NCBI GenBank assembly: GCA_023664775.1
Contig: JAMPEW010000005.1
Span: 8,827-42,103, forward strand
Source of the DNA: Clostridium sp.
Lineage (GTDB): Bacteria; Bacillota; Clostridia; Lachnospirales; Lachnospiraceae
Direction of reading: 5' to 3'
Length of the DNA stretch: 33,277 nt
This document shows, piece after piece, positions 8,595-16,894 of this stretch (its first letter is position 1; each line of letters opens with the position of its first letter). The notes under the pieces were generated by a model, which saw nothing but the letters and a program-made list of their open reading frames with translations, was not told the origin of the DNA and made no database searches. Made by a program: the position numbers and the translations under genes.

Positions 8595-10802
8595 ATGTCC
8601 AAAAGAAAAGAAGTATTTGCAATAAATTGGATGGAGGTTGAAGCGCTGGCAAATGGGCGGCATAATAATCCCCATCATATACTTGGTATGCACGAATGTA
8701 TAGATGATGTATATATAAATGCCTTTGTTCCAGGGGCAAAGGTTGTCACAGCAATAGATAGAGCCACAGATAAAAGGTATACCCTTGTTTCAGACAGAGT
8801 TTCAGGATTTTATTCTGTGGTTATAAAAAATAAAAAAAGCTTTGACTATGTTTTGAATGTAAAATTTGATAACGGGGAAGAAATTACCTATATTGACCCT
8901 TATATTTTTGAGCCTGTGCTCGACCCTATCGATATAAGTCTTTTTAATGAGGGCGAGCATTACAAAATATACGAAAAAATGGGTGCCCACGTTATGACAG
9001 TGGACGGCGTGGACGGCGTTTTGTTTTCGGTATGGGCGCCAAATGCGGAACGTGTGTCCGTTGTGGGTAATTTCAACAATTGGGATGGCAGAAGGCATCC
9101 TATGAGAAAGCTTGATTATTCAGGTATATTTGAGCTTTTTATACCGGGTAAATATATCGGAGAAATCTACAAATACGAAATTTGTGCAAAGTCTGGAAAT
9201 GTGTTTATGAAAAGCGATCCTTACGCCTTTAGCAGTGAGGTAAGGCCTGCGAACGCTTCAAGGATTGTCGATTTGACATACAAGTGGAAGGACAGCAAAT
9301 GGATGGCTGAAAGGGAAAAGACAAACCAGCTTGAAAAGCCGGTTTCCATATATGAGATGCATCTTGGCGCATGGAAAAAGCCTGAGGATGGACGGGAATT
9401 TTACAGCTACAGGGATTTAGCTGTTAAGCTTGCCGACTACCTCATTATGATGAATTACAATTATGTTGAGCTTATGCCGATTATGGAGCATCCCTTTGAC
9501 CCTTCATGGGGCTATCAGGTTACAGGGTATTATGCGCCTACCTCGAGGTATGGACAGCCGACAGATTTTATGTATTTTGTGGACTATCTACACAGTAAGG
9601 GCATCGGCGTCATCATAGATTGGGTGCCTGCACATTTTCCAAAGGATGAGCATGGACTTGGACGGTTTGACGGTACATGTCTTTATGAGCATGAGGATCC
9701 AAGGAGAGGGGAACACCCGCATTGGGGAACCTATATATTCAACTATGGCAGAAATGAAGTGAGAAACTTCCTTGTGGCTAACGCACTTTATTGGGCGGAT
9801 AAATATCATGTTGACGGCATAAGAATGGATGCAGTAGCCTCCATGCTGTATCTGGATTACGGAAGAAACGGCGGACAATGGCTTCCGAACAAATATGGTG
9901 GAAATGAAAATCTTGAGGCGATAGACCTTATTAAGGAGCTTAACAAAAAAATGCATGAGCTTCACAAGGGCGTTATGATGATTGCCGAGGAGTCCACTGC
10001 ATGGCCTATGATGACCCATTCCGTTGAGGAGGGTGGACTTGGCTTTGATTTCAAGTGGAATATGGGCTGGATGAATGATTTTCTCGAGTATATTAAGCTT
10101 GACCCGTTATACAGAAAATATCATCATAACCAGCTTACCTTCAGCATGGTTTATGAGTACAGCGAGCAATTTATGCTTGTGCTTTCCCACGACGAGGTTG
10201 TGCATGAAAAAGGCTCGATGATTAGCAAAATGCCGGGAGGTTATGAGGACAAATTTTCAAATCTCCGTGTTGCATATGGATATATGATGACCCATCCGGG
10301 CAAAAAGCTTCTCTTTATGGGACAGGAGATAGCGCAGTTCGCAGAATTTAATGAGGGGCAGGAGGTTGACTGGTCCCTGTTTGAATTTGATGCACACGTG
10401 TTTATGCAGGGATATGTCAAGGAGCTTAACCAGCTCTATAAAACGGAGCCTGCACTCTATGAGCTTGACGGCAACCCGGAAGGCTTTGAATGGATAAACT
10501 GCAACAGCGCAAATACAAGCCTGCTGTCATATATCAGGCGTGGAAAAAAGGCTGCTGATACCATTGTTGTCATATGTAACTTTACTCCGATAGAGCATAA
10601 GGCTTACAAGCTGGGTGTTCCGTCAGGTGGAAAGTGGCAGGAGATATTCTCAAGCGACAGCTCAAAATATGGCGGTGAGGGAAGAAATAACAAGGTGGCA
10701 AAGCAGGCGAAAAAGGAAGACTGTGACGGGCAGGAGCATTATATATCAGTAAATGTACCGCCACTTTCGATTTGCGTATTCAAGAAAAAGGTTACGAAAT
10801 AA
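8595..10802 (+). CDS. glgB: 1,4-alpha-glucan branching enzyme
   Basis: A GH13 enzyme that cuts alpha-1,4 chains and rejoins them as alpha-1,6 branches during glycogen synthesis. The 735 residues are close to the usual bacterial length. An N-terminal beta-rich module (about 1-100) precedes a CBM48 domain (GVLFSVWAPNAERVSVVGNF), and the catalytic barrel follows. The nucleophile is D412 in GIRMDAVASML, the acid/base is E465 in MIAEES, and the transition-state aspartate is about D533 in LSHDEVVH. The C-terminal beta domain ends in CVFKKK. GAGGAGA lies about 11 bases before the ATG. No other glycogen gene is in the window, so glgC/glgA/glgP lie elsewhere. A strong terminator follows. Confidence 0.97.
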   Translation: MSKRKEVFAINWMEVEALANGRHNNPHHILGMHECIDDVYINAFVPGAKVVTAIDRATDKRYTLVSDRVSGFYSVVIKNKKSFDYVLNVKFDNGEEITYIDPYIFEPVLDPIDISLFNEGEHYKIYEKMGAHVMTVDGVDGVLFSVWAPNAERVSVVGNFNNWDGRRHPMRKLDYSGIFELFIPGKYIGEIYKYEICAKSGNVFMKSDPYAFSSEVRPANASRIVDLTYKWKDSKWMAEREKTNQLEKPVSIYEMHLGAWKKPEDGREFYSYRDLAVKLADYLIMMNYNYVELMPIMEHPFDPSWGYQVTGYYAPTSRYGQPTDFMYFVDYLHSKGIGVIIDWVPAHFPKDEHGLGRFDGTCLYEHEDPRRGEHPHWGTYIFNYGRNEVRNFLVANALYWADKYHVDGIRMDAVASMLYLDYGRNGGQWLPNKYGGNENLEAIDLIKELNKKMHELHKGVMMIAEESTAWPMMTHSVEEGGLGFDFKWNMGWMNDFLEYIKLDPLYRKYHHNQLTFSMVYEYSEQFMLVLSHDEVVHEKGSMISKMPGGYEDKFSNLRVAYGYMMTHPGKKLLFMGQEIAQFAEFNEGQEVDWSLFEFDAHVFMQGYVKELNQLYKTEPALYELDGNPEGFEWINCNSANTSLLSYIRRGKKAADTIVVICNFTPIEHKAYKLGVPSGGKWQEIFSSDSSKYGGEGRNNKVAKQAKKEDCDGQEHYISVNVPPLSICVFKKKVTK

Positions 10803-10818
10803 ATAGTATGTGAAAATG

Positions 10819-10857
10819 ACCGGGAGACTGTCGGGAGGCAGACTCTCGGTTTTTTTT
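10819..10857 (+). terminator. Rho-independent terminator after glgB
   Basis: ACCGGGAGACTG (10819-10830) pairs with CAGACTCTCGGT (10839-10850) with one mismatch and one G-U pair, an 8-base loop and an uninterrupted run of eight T. It separates glgB from the AbiE pair. Confidence 0.93.
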
Positions 10858-10905
10858 CTTTTATGGGATGACGTAAGGCTGCATGGAAGAAAAAATAAAA
10901 AAGGT

Positions 10906-10934
10906 TTGCTAATATGATATAAATAAGATATAAT
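10906..10934 (+). promoter_or_regulatory. SigA-type promoter of the AbiE operon
   Basis: TTGCTA (10906-10911), a 17-base spacer and a perfect TATAAT (10929-10934) lie about 50 bases before the AbiEi start. The surrounding 60 bases are almost pure A/T. AAGGAG precedes the ATG at 10986. Confidence 0.7.
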
Positions 10935-10985
10935 AAACTTAATAATATATATAGAATGTAAGTAAAATATTAAGGAGATATTCGT

Positions 10986-11609
10986 ATGATATATGATTAC
11001 ATCGTCAAAACCTATAAAGAAGGAGAACCGATTTTTTTTTCGGATTTACTTATAGAGGGTGTATCAAAACCAGCAGTTAATCAGCAATTAAAAACATTAT
11101 GCAACAATGGAAAGCTTGTAAAATATGATACAGGCGTGTATTACATTCCAAAAACGTCATTGTTACACACGCCTGTTGGCTTAAGTGCGGATATTGTAGC
11201 AAGGTATAGATTTATTTCTAAAGGCAGTAATATAGATGGGTTTTACACAGGGAATACGTTTGCAAACCAGCTTGGAATATCTACGCAGGTTCCGAGGATT
11301 GTTGAGATTGTAAGCAACAATACGAATTCTGCACCGAGGGAAATTGAGATTGGAAAAAGAAAGTTTTATGTGAGAAAACCAATTGCAACAATTACTGCTG
11401 ACAATGTATATGTGCTTCAAATGTTGGACTTGCTTAAAAGCTTGGATCATTATTTGGATTATTCTTATGAGATTGCAAAGGAGAAATTTGCAAAATACAT
11501 TCGGATGCATGAAATAAAACGCATGGATGTTGATAAGTATATCCGCAAATATCCAGCCATAATCTTTAAAAATTATTATGAATTGGAGCTTGACCATGTA
11601 CTTGCATAA
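10986..11609 (+). CDS. AbiEi/DUF6088-like antitoxin (type IV toxin-antitoxin)
   Basis: A 207-residue protein resembling the AbiEi antitoxin side of AbiE-type systems (DUF6088-like). Residues 1-60 form a winged helix: a helix, then SKPAVNQQLKTLCNNGKLVKY as recognition region and wing, then GVYYIPK. The remainder (about 60-200) is an alpha/beta domain with RYISKGS-like RFISKGSNIDGFY and a PRIVEIVSNN strand. Antitoxins of this class bind their own promoter and neutralise the nucleotidyltransferase toxin without direct protein contact. The coding region overlaps the start of the toxin gene, the usual antitoxin-first order. Base composition is more AT-rich than the neighbouring glgB, consistent with transfer. 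The family call rests on overall pattern plus context. Confidence 0.85.
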   Translation: MIYDYIVKTYKEGEPIFFSDLLIEGVSKPAVNQQLKTLCNNGKLVKYDTGVYYIPKTSLLHTPVGLSADIVARYRFISKGSNIDGFYTGNTFANQLGISTQVPRIVEIVSNNTNSAPREIEIGKRKFYVRKPIATITADNVYVLQMLDLLKSLDHYLDYSYEIAKEKFAKYIRMHEIKRMDVDKYIRKYPAIIFKNYYELELDHVLA

Positions 11610-12507
11610 AGAAAACAAGGAACTTTTCCATGATATGATTACGCTTGCTTCTGAGCGTATGAATGTTGCGGCTGATATTGTAGAGAAGGATTATTATGTA
11701 ACGATGATTTTGCGTCAACTAGCCACTACAAAAAATACGGTTGTATTCAAAGGGGGAACATCTTTATCTAAAGCCTTTGGTGTAATAGACAGATTTTCTG
11801 AAGATATTGATATTACATTTACTGAATATCTTGGAGAGAACAAAAGAAAACGACTGAAATATGATATCCTTAAACCAATTTCAGAGGAGCTGGGATTGAC
11901 AATTGATAACTGGTATCATATTGAGAGTAACAAGGATTATAATTATTATGATTACTACTATAATTCAGTTTTAAGTAATTCCGTTGGTGGTCTACCGCCT
12001 TTTGTAAAGCTGGAAACAGCACTGATGTCTTATGCGTTTCCAACAGAGGAGAGACAAATAAGTAATTATATTTATCAGGCACTTTCAAAGGATGAAAGCA
12101 AATTGCTGGAATTGTATGGTTTGACACCGTTTAATATGAAAGTGCAGGCATTGGAGAGAACGTTAATTGACAAGATATTTGCATTGTGTGATTATTATAT
12201 GCAGGATAAGGCAAGGCGCAATTCAAGACATTTATATGACATTTATAAGTTGTCAAGGCATGTGAGAAAGGATGATGCTTTTAAAAAGCTGGTATCTGAG
12301 GTGCGGGAGCATAGATGTAAAATAAGTGTCAGGATTACACCTTCGGCAAGACCGGATGTGAATGTTAAGGAGTTAATTCATAAAATGTGTCAGGAAGATT
12401 TTTATAAAGAGGATTATGCAGACACAACAATGCGACTGATTTCGGATGGATTAGACTATGAAACCATCAAAAAATTTTATGTTGAATATACGGATGATTT
12501 ATTTTGA
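11596..12507 (+). CDS. AbiEii/AbiGii-type nucleotidyltransferase toxin
   Basis: A 303-residue nucleotidyltransferase toxin, the partner of the preceding AbiEi-like protein. The polymerase-beta-like core is plain: VVFKGGTSLSKAFG (GGTS at 53-56) followed by RFSEDIDITF, where D70 and D72 bind metal. Such toxins transfer nucleotides, to tRNA in characterised relatives, causing reversible growth arrest and phage resistance. I prefer the ATG at 11596 because TTGGAG lies 8 bases upstream; an in-frame ATG at 11578 would add six residues. Either overlaps the antitoxin gene end, so the two are translationally coupled. Both genes look full length and undamaged. Confidence 0.92.
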   Translation: MYLHKENKELFHDMITLASERMNVAADIVEKDYYVTMILRQLATTKNTVVFKGGTSLSKAFGVIDRFSEDIDITFTEYLGENKRKRLKYDILKPISEELGLTIDNWYHIESNKDYNYYDYYYNSVLSNSVGGLPPFVKLETALMSYAFPTEERQISNYIYQALSKDESKLLELYGLTPFNMKVQALERTLIDKIFALCDYYMQDKARRNSRHLYDIYKLSRHVRKDDAFKKLVSEVREHRCKISVRITPSARPDVNVKELIHKMCQEDFYKEDYADTTMRLISDGLDYETIKKFYVEYTDDLF

Positions 12508-12529
12508 CAGTTATATATGCCATATCAAA

Positions 12530-12572
12530 AACATTTCATTTTATTGACAACAAAATAAATGTTCATTATGAT
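12530..12572 (+). promoter_or_regulatory. SigA-type promoter with overlapping inverted repeat
   Basis: A perfect TTGACA (12544-12549), a 17-base spacer and TATGAT (12567-12572) drive the VOC-GNAT-MscS run. The -35 lies in the loop of an inverted repeat: AACATTT-C-ATTTT (12530-12542) mirrored by AAAATAAATGTT (12552-12563). That arrangement could be an operator or a weak terminator of the AbiE operon. AGGAGG precedes the ATG at 12601. Confidence 0.75.
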
Positions 12573-12600
12573 TTAACTATCGTTATTAGGAGGCAGGCAT

Positions 12601-12984
12601 ATGAGGATAGAGCATGTTGCCATGTATGTAAATGATTTAGAGGGCACAAGAGAATTTTTTGAAACGTATTTGGGTGCATCGGCAAATACTATATATCATA
12701 ATAAAACAACTGATTTTAAATCCTATTTCCTTACCTTTGACAGTGGGGCTAGGCTTGAAATTATGAACAAGCCGAATATGGATGATGCGGAGAAGTCCAT
12801 TGCAAGAACAGGGTTGATACATATTGCCTTTAGTGTAGGAAGCAAGGAACAGGTTGATTTGCTGACGGCACAGTTAAAGCATGATGGATATGAGGTCGTC
12901 AGTGGACCGAGAACCACAGGTGATGGATATTATGAAAGCCTGATTATAGGGATTGAGGGAAATCAGATAGAGATAACGGTATAG
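12601..12984 (+). CDS. VOC family (glyoxalase/bleomycin-resistance-like) protein
   Basis: A 127-residue single-domain protein with two beta-alpha-beta-beta-beta modules of the vicinal oxygen chelate fold. It begins [20 protein letters not shown], typical of the first module with the metal-binding histidine (H5). A second module starts near [17 protein letters not shown] (H-I-A-F), and the last strand EGNQIEITV supplies the usual glutamate. These residues suggest a divalent metal site. The substrate is unknown; family members include glyoxalase I, fosfomycin and bleomycin resistance proteins and epimerases. It is 33 bases before a GNAT gene and probably cotranscribed with it. Confidence 0.87.
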   Translation: MRIEHVAMYVNDLEGTREFFETYLGASANTIYHNKTTDFKSYFLTFDSGARLEIMNKPNMDDAEKSIARTGLIHIAFSVGSKEQVDLLTAQLKHDGYEVVSGPRTTGDGYYESLIIGIEGNQIEITV

Positions 12985-13017
12985 ATTTTTAATCATTTTG
13001 TTACGGAGGTTACATTT

Positions 13018-13470
13018 ATGGCAATTGAATATAAAAGGCTGACAGGGCAGGAATTAGAGGTATTCATTGATATGAGAATTAACCAACTGCGTGAGGAAGG
13101 TGCAAAGGAAGAAATTGATTTAAAGCCTGCGCTAAGAGAGTATTATAACCGGCATATGGCAGATGGCACATTTGTTGCGTGGCTGGCAGTTGACGGAGAC
13201 AAAATTGTGGGGACAAGTGGTATCTCCTTTGTGGAAAAACCACCGTATTTTGGATGTCCAAGTGGAAAAATCGCTTTGCTATCAAGTATGTTTACCGATA
13301 AGAATTATCGGAGACAGGGAATAGCAAAAAAACTGCTTGCTAGGGTTGTAAAGGAAGCAGGAGAGTACGGTTGCGGAACGGTGCAGATTACGGCGTCTGA
13401 CATGGGCGTACTCCTTTATACGGATTTCGGATTTGTAAGGAATGGAAACTTTATGCAGTATAAATTATAA
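13018..13470 (+). CDS. GNAT family N-acetyltransferase
   Basis: A 150-residue acetyl-CoA-dependent N-acetyltransferase. The core is recognisable from VAWLAVDGDKIVGTSGISF (strands 2-3) through LLSSMFTDKNYRRQGIAKKL, where RRQGIA is the acetyl-CoA pyrophosphate-binding motif A. It ends with the motif B region ASDMGVLLYTDFGFVRNGNF. The acceptor substrate cannot be inferred. ACGGAGG lies 8 bases before the ATG, and the gap to mscS is 11 bases, so the three genes form one run. Confidence 0.88.
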   Translation: MAIEYKRLTGQELEVFIDMRINQLREEGAKEEIDLKPALREYYNRHMADGTFVAWLAVDGDKIVGTSGISFVEKPPYFGCPSGKIALLSSMFTDKNYRRQGIAKKLLARVVKEAGEYGCGTVQITASDMGVLLYTDFGFVRNGNFMQYKL

Positions 13471-13481
13471 ATGGAGGGAAT

Positions 13482-14345
13482 ATGTTTATAACAAACTTAA
13501 GCGATATTGAGAAAAGCAGGCTTGATATATATATGGAGAGATTTTTGGACTGGTTAGTGGATAAGGCGCTTGATATTTTTATTGCACTAATTTTTATTTT
13601 TATTGGAACAAAGCTTGTAAAGCTGATTGTAAAAATAATAAAGCGTTCGTTTGATAAGGCGGGGCTTGAGAGCAGCATTTCAGGCTTTTTGCTGTCGCTT
13701 ATCAGGGGTATTCTTTATGCTGTTGTGCTTATCATGGCGGCAGCCACTATGGGCTTTCAGGTTACGTCGCTTGTCACAATTCTTGGAACGGCAAGTCTTG
13801 CCGTTGGTCTTGCCTTACAGGGAAGCCTTGCAAATTTTGCAGGGGGAGTGCTGATACTTTTAATGAAGCCCTTTCGTGTGGGGGACTACATTATTGAAAA
13901 TGATAAAAAATGTGAGGGAACGGTCGTATCGATAGACATATTTTACACAAAGCTCCGTACCTACGATAACAGGATTGTCGTTATTCCAAATGGAAATATT
14001 ACTGCAAATTCCCTGATTAACCTCACTGCGGAAAAGACTAGAAGACTTGATATAACGGTAGGTGTAGCATATGATTCTGATATTAAGCTTGTTAAGTCTG
14101 TTCTCGAAGCTGTAGTAAGGGCAGGCAAGTATTATGATGCAGAAAGGGAAATAAGAGTATTTGTGGATTCCTTTGGCGAAAGCGCAATCAACATGGGTAT
14201 CAGATGCTATGTAAATACAGAGGATTACTGGCAGGCAAAATGGGAGATGACGGAAAGTATTAAAGAGAGCTTCGATGCGAACAATATATGCATACCATTT
14301 AACCAGTTGGATGTTAAGGTAACCCATGCCGATAACGAAGCGTAA
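13482..14345 (+). CDS. mscS: Small-conductance mechanosensitive channel, MscS family
   Basis: An inner-membrane channel of 287 residues that opens under membrane tension to release solutes during hypo-osmotic shock. Hydrophobic helices lie at about 20-45 and 62-90. They are followed by the pore-lining TM3, which is rich in Gly/Ala (LGTASLAVGLALQGSLANFA). The family signature FRVGDYI marks entry to the beta domain, and VVIPNGNITANSLINLT follows. The C-terminal alpha/beta domain extends to about 285. ATGGAGGGAAT precedes the start. It resembles the short YkuT/MscS class rather than the large MscK type. Confidence 0.93.
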   Translation: MFITNLSDIEKSRLDIYMERFLDWLVDKALDIFIALIFIFIGTKLVKLIVKIIKRSFDKAGLESSISGFLLSLIRGILYAVVLIMAAATMGFQVTSLVTILGTASLAVGLALQGSLANFAGGVLILLMKPFRVGDYIIENDKKCEGTVVSIDIFYTKLRTYDNRIVVIPNGNITANSLINLTAEKTRRLDITVGVAYDSDIKLVKSVLEAVVRAGKYYDAEREIRVFVDSFGESAINMGIRCYVNTEDYWQAKWEMTESIKESFDANNICIPFNQLDVKVTHADNEA

Positions 14346-14443
14346 TGTAACGTAAGTGTTGAGCTATGTGTTGTGTCTTTTGAAAATATTAGGTTAGTTC
14401 CATAGTGTTTTTGTATTCATCTTGATTTATATGAATGTCACCC

Positions 14444-14511
14444 TTATTTGCAATTTATTTATTTGCAACAAATAAAAAAGTTAGCACATGTTTCCAAAAT
14501 AGTGTTATAAT
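14444..14511 (+). promoter_or_regulatory. Extended -10 promoter and direct repeats upstream of cysK
   Basis: TATAAT (14506-14511) is preceded by TGT, an extended -10. A weak TTAGCA lies 19 bases upstream of the hexamer. Upstream, TTATTTGCAA occurs twice in direct orientation (14444-14453 and 14459-14468), 15 bases apart start to start. The spacing and position suggest a regulator site, but no known operator is matched. The remainder of the 200-base mscS-cysK gap shows no gene. Confidence 0.5.
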
Positions 14512-14545
14512 AATAGTTTAGAAAAATAAAAAAGAGGCAAATAGT

Positions 14546-15451
14546 ATGTTTTACAATAATGTTTTGGATTTAATTGGAGACACACCCCTTATGTGTCTGA
14601 AAGAAACAACGGGATTAAATATTTATGCAAAGGCGGAATTTTTAAATCCCGGTGGAAGCATTAAGGACAGAATTGCAAAAAATATGCTTGAGGTGGCAGA
14701 GCGTGAGGGAAAACTGAAGCCGGGCATGACAATCATTGAGCCTACAAGCGGCAATACAGGTATTGGACTTGCACTTTGCGGTGTGAGAAAAGGCTATAAG
14801 GTTATTATTGTGATGCCTGAAAATATGAGCGAGGAGCGAAAGAAAATTATAAAGGCTTTGGGTGCCGAGCTTGTCCTCACGGAGCCGAAGCTTAGTATCG
14901 GTGGTTCTGTAGAGGAGGCGACAAGGCTTTGCGAGGAGGACCCTGAAAAATATTTTATGCCGCAGCAGTTTGAAAATCAGGCAAACCCTGATATACATTA
15001 CAGGACAACGGCTGTTGAGCTTTGCGGGCAGTTAGGGAAGCCGATAGATGTATACGTATCAGGTATCGGAAGCGGAGGCACGCTTGCAGGCGTATCTAAA
15101 TACCTGTTGGAGAAAAATCCCGACACCAAGATTGTGGCAGTGGAGCCAAAGAATGTGTCGGCACTCTTGGGTGACGAGCCGGGACTTCATCAGATACAGG
15201 GCATCGGGGACGGCTTTATACCTGCAATCCTTGACACCAAAATCATTACGGATATTGTTGAGGTTACGGATGACGATGCAATTCATACGGCAAGGGAGCT
15301 TGCAAGGGTTCAGGGGCTTCTTGTGGGTACATCCTCAGGAGCAAATGTATGGGCTGCCATGGAGATGGCAAAAAAATATGGCTCTGATAAGGTAATAGCG
15401 ACTATACTCCCTGACAGGGTTGAAAGATACTTCAGCACGTCGCTCATATAA
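14546..15451 (+). CDS. cysK: Cysteine synthase A (O-acetylserine sulfhydrylase)
   Basis: A PLP enzyme that makes cysteine from O-acetylserine and sulfide. The 301 residues match CysK/CysM length. The PLP lysine is K40 in NPGGSIKDR. The substrate loop TSGNTGIGLAL is at 67-77, and the phosphate-binding GIGSGGTLAG lies near 172-182. The C-terminus ILPDRVERYFSTSL is the CysK-type ending. AGAGGC lies before the ATG. It has its own promoter and no adjacent cysE, so it appears monocistronic. Serine for its substrate would come from the serC/serA enzymes earlier in the window. Confidence 0.95.
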   Translation: MFYNNVLDLIGDTPLMCLKETTGLNIYAKAEFLNPGGSIKDRIAKNMLEVAEREGKLKPGMTIIEPTSGNTGIGLALCGVRKGYKVIIVMPENMSEERKKIIKALGAELVLTEPKLSIGGSVEEATRLCEEDPEKYFMPQQFENQANPDIHYRTTAVELCGQLGKPIDVYVSGIGSGGTLAGVSKYLLEKNPDTKIVAVEPKNVSALLGDEPGLHQIQGIGDGFIPAILDTKIITDIVEVTDDDAIHTARELARVQGLLVGTSSGANVWAAMEMAKKYGSDKVIATILPDRVERYFSTSLI

Positions 15452-15506
15452 AAATAATTTTCATTGCACGATAGGGCAATAAAAAAGGCATTACTTCAAA
15501 AACCAA

Positions 15507-15560
15507 GTTGTACAACATTGACAATATCATAAGCAAGGTGCTTTGTCTATATTGTACAAC
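15507..15560. promoter_or_regulatory. Long imperfect inverted repeat upstream of the metal GTPase cluster
   Basis: GTTGTACAACATTGACAA (15507-15524) is mirrored by TTGTCTATATTGTACAAC (15543-15560) with three mismatches. AAGCA-AGG-TGCTT lies between the arms. TTGTACAA at each end is itself a palindrome. It sits 64 bases before the COG0523 GTPase gene of a cluster that includes a Fur-family regulator, so an operator for that regulator is a reasonable inference. It does not resemble the classical Fur, PerR or Zur boxes I know. An alternative is a folded leader RNA or a cysK terminator. Confidence 0.5.
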
Positions 15561-15623
15561 GAGCGTTTGTGAAAACAGAGTTTTGCTCATGGCTAAATAT
15601 ATACAATATGGAGGTTTTAAAAA

Positions 15624-16868
15624 ATGACAAGGATAGACATTATATCAGGATTTTTAGGAGCAGGAAAAACAACGCTTATCAAAAAGCTCATTAATCAGGT
15701 GTTTCAGGGTGAAAAGCTTGTGCTCATTGAAAATGAGTTTGGTGAGATAGGCATAGATGGAGGATTTTTAAAGGATGCAGGCATAGAGATAACGGAAATG
15801 AATTCAGGCTGTATCTGCTGTTCCCTTGTAGGTGATTTTGGAACTGCATTAAAGAAAGTAATAGATGAGTATGCACCTGACAGAATTATCATTGAGCCGT
15901 CAGGCGTTGGTAAGCTGTCTGACGTAATAAAAGCAGTGGAGGATGTGAAAGCTTCTGCGGACATTGCTGTAAACAGCGCAACAACGGTAGTTGATGTTTC
16001 CAAATGCAAAATGTATATGAAAAATTTTGGAGAGTTTTTCAATAATCAGGTGGAAAGTGCAGGAACAGTTATTTTAAGCCGTACACAGAATGTTTCTGAC
16101 GATAAGGTGGAAGCAGTGGTTCATATGCTGAGGGAGCATAACAGTGATGCGTCAATTATTACAACGCCGTGGGACGATTTGGACGCAAAGGTAATTCTTG
16201 ATGCTATGGAGCATGCAAATTCGTTGGACAAGATGATAGAGGAAGCTAAGAAAATGGCGGAGCATGAGCACCATCATCACGACCACCACCATGAGCATGA
16301 CGAGCATGAGCACCATCATCACGACCACCACCATGAGCATGACGAGCATGAGCACCATCATCACGACCATGACGAGCACGAGCATCACCACGACCATGAC
16401 GAGCACGAGCACCACCACGACCATGACGAGCACGAGCACCACCACGACCATGACGAACATGAACACCACCACGAGCATGATGAACATGAACATCACCACG
16501 ACCATGATGAGCACGAGCATCATCACCACGACCATGGGGAGAACTGCACATGTGGATGCCACGACCACGACCATCACCACCATGCCGATGATGTATTTAC
16601 AAGCTGGGGCGTGGAGACAAGCATGAAATATTCCGAGGAGGAGATGAAAGCCATTTTGGAGGAGCTTGCAAAGGAGGAAAATGATTGCGGAATTATTCTT
16701 CGTGCAAAGGGCATTGTTTCCTCAAATGAAAATGAGTGGCTTTATTTTGACCTTACTCCGGGCGAGTACGAGATAAGAAAAGGAACTCCTGATTACACAG
16801 GAAAGCTTTGCGTGATAGGAAGCAATCTGAATGAAGATAATATTGCAAAGCTGTTTAAATTAAGTTAA
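15624..16868 (+). CDS. COG0523 (CobW/ZNG1-like) GTPase with histidine-rich repeat region
   Basis: A 414-residue G3E GTPase, a predicted metallochaperone. The Walker A motif SGFLGAGKTT is at 8-17. The metal-binding signature GCICC (C63, C65, C66) follows ENEFGEIGIDG. The G4 position reads SRTQ. Residues of about 212-320 are a low-complexity tract of His, Asp and Glu with about 60 histidines in tandem HEHHHDHDE-type units, ending in a CTCGC cysteine pair and another His run. After it comes the CobW C-terminal domain (GIILRAKGIVSS to the end). The His tract likely binds or buffers zinc or nickel. Context with a Fur-family gene supports zinc homeostasis. Metal identity is inferred, not shown. A GGAGG site precedes the ATG. 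Confidence 0.93.
   Translation: MTRIDIISGFLGAGKTTLIKKLINQVFQGEKLVLIENEFGEIGIDGGFLKDAGIEITEMNSGCICCSLVGDFGTALKKVIDEYAPDRIIIEPSGVGKLSDVIKAVEDVKASADIAVNSATTVVDVSKCKMYMKNFGEFFNNQVESAGTVILSRTQNVSDDKVEAVVHMLREHNSDASIITTPWDDLDAKVILDAMEHANSLDKMIEEAKKMAEHEHHHHDHHHEHDEHEHHHHDHHHEHDEHEHHHHDHDEHEHHHDHDEHEHHHDHDEHEHHHDHDEHEHHHEHDEHEHHHDHDEHEHHHHDHGENCTCGCHDHDHHHHADDVFTSWGVETSMKYSEEEMKAILEELAKEENDCGIILRAKGIVSSNENEWLYFDLTPGEYEIRKGTPDYTGKLCVIGSNLNEDNIAKLFKLS
16258..16581 (+). repeat. Tandem repeat encoding His-rich region
   Basis: Inside the GTPase gene, two near-identical 42-base units encode HEHHHHDHHHEHDE. A 30-base unit and five 27-base units encoding HEHHHDHDE variants follow, then a partial unit. Codons CAC/CAT, GAC/GAT and GAG are used almost exclusively. 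Units keep the frame (multiples of 3), so slippage would change the number of histidines without breaking the gene. Confidence 0.92.
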
Positions 16869-16894
16869 TTAGGTGTGAAAGGTTGTGTTATTTT

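Noticed and set aside
15518-15523. TTGACA as a -35 element for the metal cluster
   Set aside because: No acceptable -10 lies 16-19 bases downstream; the nearest AT-rich hexamer is 24 bases away, and the motif is part of the inverted repeat.
16152-16583. Open frames on both strands over the His repeat
   Set aside because: The repetitive CAC/GAC/GAG codons lack stops in all frames; the Val/Met-rich and Arg/His-rich translations are artefacts of the repeat.
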